A stretch of 24,789 bases of DNA. It comes from Clostridium sp. AF27-2AA. Its GTDB lineage: Bacteria; Bacillota; Clostridia; Lachnospirales; Lachnospiraceae. The stretch spans positions 1-24,789 of the forward strand of contig NZ_QUFI01000040.1 in assembly GCF_003478505.1 (NCBI RefSeq). The letters run 5' to 3'. The notes beneath the pieces are model-generated. The model saw only the letters and a program-made list of their open reading frames with translations, was not told the origin of the DNA and did not search any database. Both the position numbers and the translations under genes were made by a program. This document shows, in pieces, positions 22,498 to 24,789 of the stretch (position 1 is its first letter; each line of letters begins with the position of its first letter).

Positions 22498-23352
22498 ATG
22501 AAAAATGAGTTAGTTTTATTTACAGACGGCGAAGTGAATATAGAAGTTCAGATAAGCTCGGAATAGGAAACAGTTTGGTTGACACAGAAGCAAATGGAAA
22601 TTCTCTTTGAAGTTAAACATGCCACAATCAGTGAACACATATCAAATATTTTGTCTTCCGGAGAACTTGACGAAACTTCTGTCGGATTTTCCGACAAAAG
22701 TACAGGTGGCAGAAAACCTAAAATATATAATTTGGATATGATTCTTTCTGTAGGATACCGAGTAAATTCAAAACGTGGTATCGCGTTTCGAAGATGGGCG
22801 AACAATGTTTTGAAACAGTACATTATTCAAGGGTACGCAATCAACGAAAAGCGATTAGCTGCTCTACAGAAAACAATTGATATTCAGACCAGGATGCTGG
22901 CATGCACTTTGAATGTTGAGGAAGCAGACATATTAAGAGCTGTAAATCTGTATACGGATGCCTTAGTATTATTGGATCAGTATGATCACCAGACATTGGA
23001 GAAGCCAAAAGGAAATCAGCCGATTTACAGGATCACTTATGAAGATTGCCGTCATATGGTCGATGCTATGGAGAATTCGTTTCATTCGGACGTCTTTGGA
23101 GTTGAAGAAGAAAAAGCCGCAAATCTATTGTATTTTATGATCAAGGATCACCCTTATGCAGATGGCTGCAAGAGAATTGCGGCATCACTTTTTCTTGAAT
23201 TCCTGGATAAAAACAACGCTTTATTCCAAGATGGAGAAAAACGACTCAGCGATGGAACCTTGGTGGCCGTTACGTTGATGATTGCTGAATCCAATCCAGA
23301 AGAAAAAGAAGTAATGGTGAAACTGGTGATGAATCTACTGAATTTGCAATAA
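22498..23352 (+). pseudogene. RhuM-Fic family protein gene with in-frame TAG
   Basis: ATG 22498 (MKNELVLFTDGEVNIEVQIS) opens a RhuM-type frame that hits TAG at 22564-22566 (codon 23) and resumes in the same frame with ETVWLTQKQMEILFEVKHAT, the classic RhuM N-terminal motif, through YNLDMILSVGYRVNSKRG and FRRWANNVLKQYIIQGYAI. A C-terminal Fic/Doc-like domain has H218PYADGCKR226, where the usual HPFxDGNKR asparagine is Cys. The total without the stop is 283 residues, shorter than the roughly 330-aa relatives I recall. A shorter product from TTG 22579 would lack the first motif. Known Fic proteins AMPylate targets; here the altered motif and stop suggest inactivity. It is probably a degraded virulence/Fic gene, unless the stop is read through. 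Confidence 0.75.
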
Positions 23353-23411
23353 AAAGCACGGATTGCAATACTTGTCCCTGAGATTCTCACCGGCAAATAC
23401 CGCTGTGAGAA

Positions 23412-23534
23412 ATGCTTGTGTTTTATCACGATGAATTAACAGAGGAAGATATTAAAATTCTCTCTCTGGTTTCGGAGATTACAAAGAATGAGATAGCGAA
23501 AATGCTGTTAAGATTTGCAAAGAATTCAAAGTGA
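23412..23534 (+). CDS. Possible 40-aa protein or gene remnant
   Basis: The open frame MLVFYHDELTEEDIKILSLV, then SEITKNEIAKMLLRFAKNSK, is amphipathic and plausible as a helical C-terminal fragment, but its ribosome binding site (GTGAGA) is weak. It lies in the 207-bp gap after the RhuM-Fic gene; no family is recognised. It may be the end of a deleted gene. Confidence 0.3.
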   Translation: MLVFYHDELTEEDIKILSLVSEITKNEIAKMLLRFAKNSK

Positions 23535-23559
23535 GTGAAAATCGAAAGGAGACCAGACT

Positions 23560-23856
23560 ATGGGAAGGCTTTATAAAATCAACCCGCCGTGTCCCAAGTG
23601 CCATGAGGAACATAATTGGTGGCATATCCAGCTGACGGATGAGGAACAGGCGAAGATGGATGCGTATGTGGCAGCCAGTGAGGGAAAATCATCCTTGGAG
23701 TTACTTCTGGGCGAGCCGGGAATTGTTGTTACACGAAAGCTTAAGTGTTGTTGCTGCGGTCACGTATTTGAAGTGGAAGCCGGGCTACGGAAATTCGACG
23801 AAGTCGGATACCGGGATCAGGATTTTATTGCAGCGGTCGGTGAAATACCCGTGTGA
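23560..23856 (+). CDS. Small zinc-ribbon-like protein (98 aa)
   Basis: It starts MGRLYKINPPCPKCHEEHNW after GAAAGGAG. Two cysteine pairs, CPKC (residues 11-14) and the CCCCGH cluster (about 63-68), fit a zinc ribbon separated by a helical insert (TDEEQAKMDAYVAASEGKSS). The rest is acidic with FDEVGYRDQDFIAAVGEIP. No family is recognised. It is 21 bp upstream of the 143-aa gene on the same strand, so they are probably co-transcribed. Confidence 0.7.
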   Translation: MGRLYKINPPCPKCHEEHNWWHIQLTDEEQAKMDAYVAASEGKSSLELLLGEPGIVVTRKLKCCCCGHVFEVEAGLRKFDEVGYRDQDFIAAVGEIPV

Positions 23857-23877
23857 TAAGATTAAGGAGTTGATGAG

Positions 23878-24309
23878 ATGCATTTGGATCAGTCGGCATT
23901 GGGAATCCTGCGTAAAGCAGAAGATAAGAACGGTCGGAAATACATGGATTGGCGGATACCGTATATGGATCAGCCCGGGCTTATCATGGTTTATAAATCC
24001 GACAGCCGGTATGAGAAGTATCAGGTGTATTTCTTTACGAGTCCGGCAAGCGATTGCCCGGGCAAATACCTGCATACAACCTACGGAAGTATCCGGGTGG
24101 AAGATGGTTCATTGACAATCAGAACAAAGAACAGCGTCTATGAATTTGATCTGGATGCATCATGCGTATCAGAGGTGGATATGATTTTGCTGTTACATAC
24201 GGTAAACGAGTATTTTCGTGATGATGGCAGTAAGGCAGACAATGCCAGGTACTGGGCTGCGGGAGCGATTCCGCAGCTGTTTTTACAGTTCCAGACAGTA
24301 CCGAAATGA
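23878..24309 (+). CDS. Uncharacterised protein (143 aa)
   Basis: It starts MHLDQSALGILRKAEDKNGR with AAGGAG upstream. It is aromatic-rich with strand-like segments (GLIMVYKSDSRYEKYQVYFF, LHTTYGSIRVEDGSLTIRT) and a C-terminal helix region (EVDMILLLHTVNEYFRDDGS) ending QLFLQFQTVPK. It is not a recognised family, although the compact size is typical of immunity or cargo proteins in Lachnospiraceae accessory regions. Its stop falls 27 bp before the start of the PARG-like gene. Confidence 0.7.
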   Translation: MHLDQSALGILRKAEDKNGRKYMDWRIPYMDQPGLIMVYKSDSRYEKYQVYFFTSPASDCPGKYLHTTYGSIRVEDGSLTIRTKNSVYEFDLDASCVSEVDMILLLHTVNEYFRDDGSKADNARYWAAGAIPQLFLQFQTVPK

Positions 24310-24335
24310 ACGGAAGAGGAAGGAATGGGAAACAT

Positions 24336-24632
24336 ATGAGCAGTATTGAGAATGTGGAAATTTTTGAAGATACCAAAAGGCTGTGTGAAACAAACGGAAG
24401 GATTAAGGACACCCTTGCACGGTCAGTGAAAAACCAGAAACTCATTCCGGAAGGAATGGAGCTGCCTGTTGTGCATAAAACGCGTTTCGCGGATGAGGCG
24501 AAGATTGTTGTATCCACAAAGCGGACTTTCGAGGCGGCTGCAGGTTATGCAGGCCAGAAGGTGGCAGTAGAGGGATGCAAGGTTCTCCGATGGAGCCTGA
24601 CATACCTGTTTTATTACTCCGTTTTTCTCTAA
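24336..24632 (+). pseudogene. Truncated PARG-like (TIGR02452) gene
   Basis: From ATG 24336 (MSSIENVEIFEDTKRLCETN), with GGAAGGAATGG upstream, the protein follows the TIGR02452 pattern: VKNQKLIPEGMELPV, TRFADEAKIVVSTKRTFEAA and GYAGQKVAV. Full members continue with an NFASATNPGGGV-type macrodomain motif and have about 270 residues. Here the sequence departs after KVAV (about 24569) into EGCKVLRWSLTYLFYYSVFL and stops at TAA 24630-24632, so the catalytic part is missing. The family is predicted to hydrolyse ADP-ribose bonds. I infer disruption by an insertion or deletion at about 24570. Confidence 0.7.
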
Positions 24633-24789
24633 AGTGCTTACTCAGTCAATGTCTTATTTTCAAGAGCAATTCCACAAACTTGAAGTTGTTGTATTCTATA
24701 CTGATACATCAATAGAATTACGAACTAGCTTTTAAGGTGTTTTCGCTGCTGAGCCGTCACAATGTAAATGTGGATATTATTTTGCAGTC
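24570..24789 (+). other. Unrelated sequence replacing the end of the PARG-like gene
   Basis: Base composition changes to AT-rich. One plus-strand frame reads SMSYFQEQFHKLEVVVFYTD, then TSIELRTSF, stop, and continues after the stop in the same frame with GVFAAEPSQCKCGYYFAV to the window edge. This could be a decayed gene or the edge of an inserted element. No family is recognised. Confidence 0.3.

Overview
The window looks like chromosomal DNA from a gut-type Lachnospiraceae bacterium (Clostridia). This is inferred from the gene order radical-SAM TIGR03960 / DUF2344 / RNase G / TrkA / TrkH / rplU-prp-rpmA / obgE / yhbY / nadD / yqeK / rsfS, from strong AGGAGG-type ribosome binding sites with TTG starts, and from the kinds of accessory genes present. 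No tRNA, rRNA or CRISPR-Cas genes were seen.

Layout. (1) Positions 1-5100, accessory: the tail of an unrecognised gene; a TnpB-only IS200/IS605-type element with hairpin ends and a predicted omegaRNA; a ParB/sulfiredoxin-like gene apparently broken by one extra T; a DUF3841-like gene shortened at its N-terminus; and a 1.24 kb segment bounded by 20-bp inverted repeats that holds oriT-like hairpins and two small genes. (2) Positions 5150-10050, an integration module. On the minus strand are an unknown 146-aa gene, an XRE repressor, a BspA-type surface-protein remnant and an HU gene. On the plus strand are an excisionase-like HTH protein and two tandem tyrosine recombinases with complete catalytic sets. 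A shared palindromic operator lies before both the XRE gene and the 146-aa gene. (3) Positions 10244-21327, conserved housekeeping core: a radical SAM protein overlapping DUF2344, which overlaps RNase G; the Trk potassium uptake pair; an L21-leader-controlled ribosomal operon in which Prp processes the L27 extension; then obgE, yhbY, nadD, yqeK and rsfS. (4) Positions 21328-24789, a second accessory stretch. It opens, directly at the rsfS stop codon, with six 20-bp repeats, five of them spaced 43-46 bp apart. An unknown 214-aa gene, a RhuM-Fic gene carrying an in-frame TAG, two small unknown genes and a truncated PARG-like (TIGR02452) gene follow.

The core block works in ribosome maturation and translation (L21, L27, Prp, Obg, YhbY, RsfS), RNA processing (RNase G), NAD and dinucleotide metabolism (NadD, YqeK) and potassium transport. 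Both flanks are mosaics of mobile and decaying genes. The signals least explained by known systems are the repeat array after rsfS and the XRE/HU/double-recombinase module.
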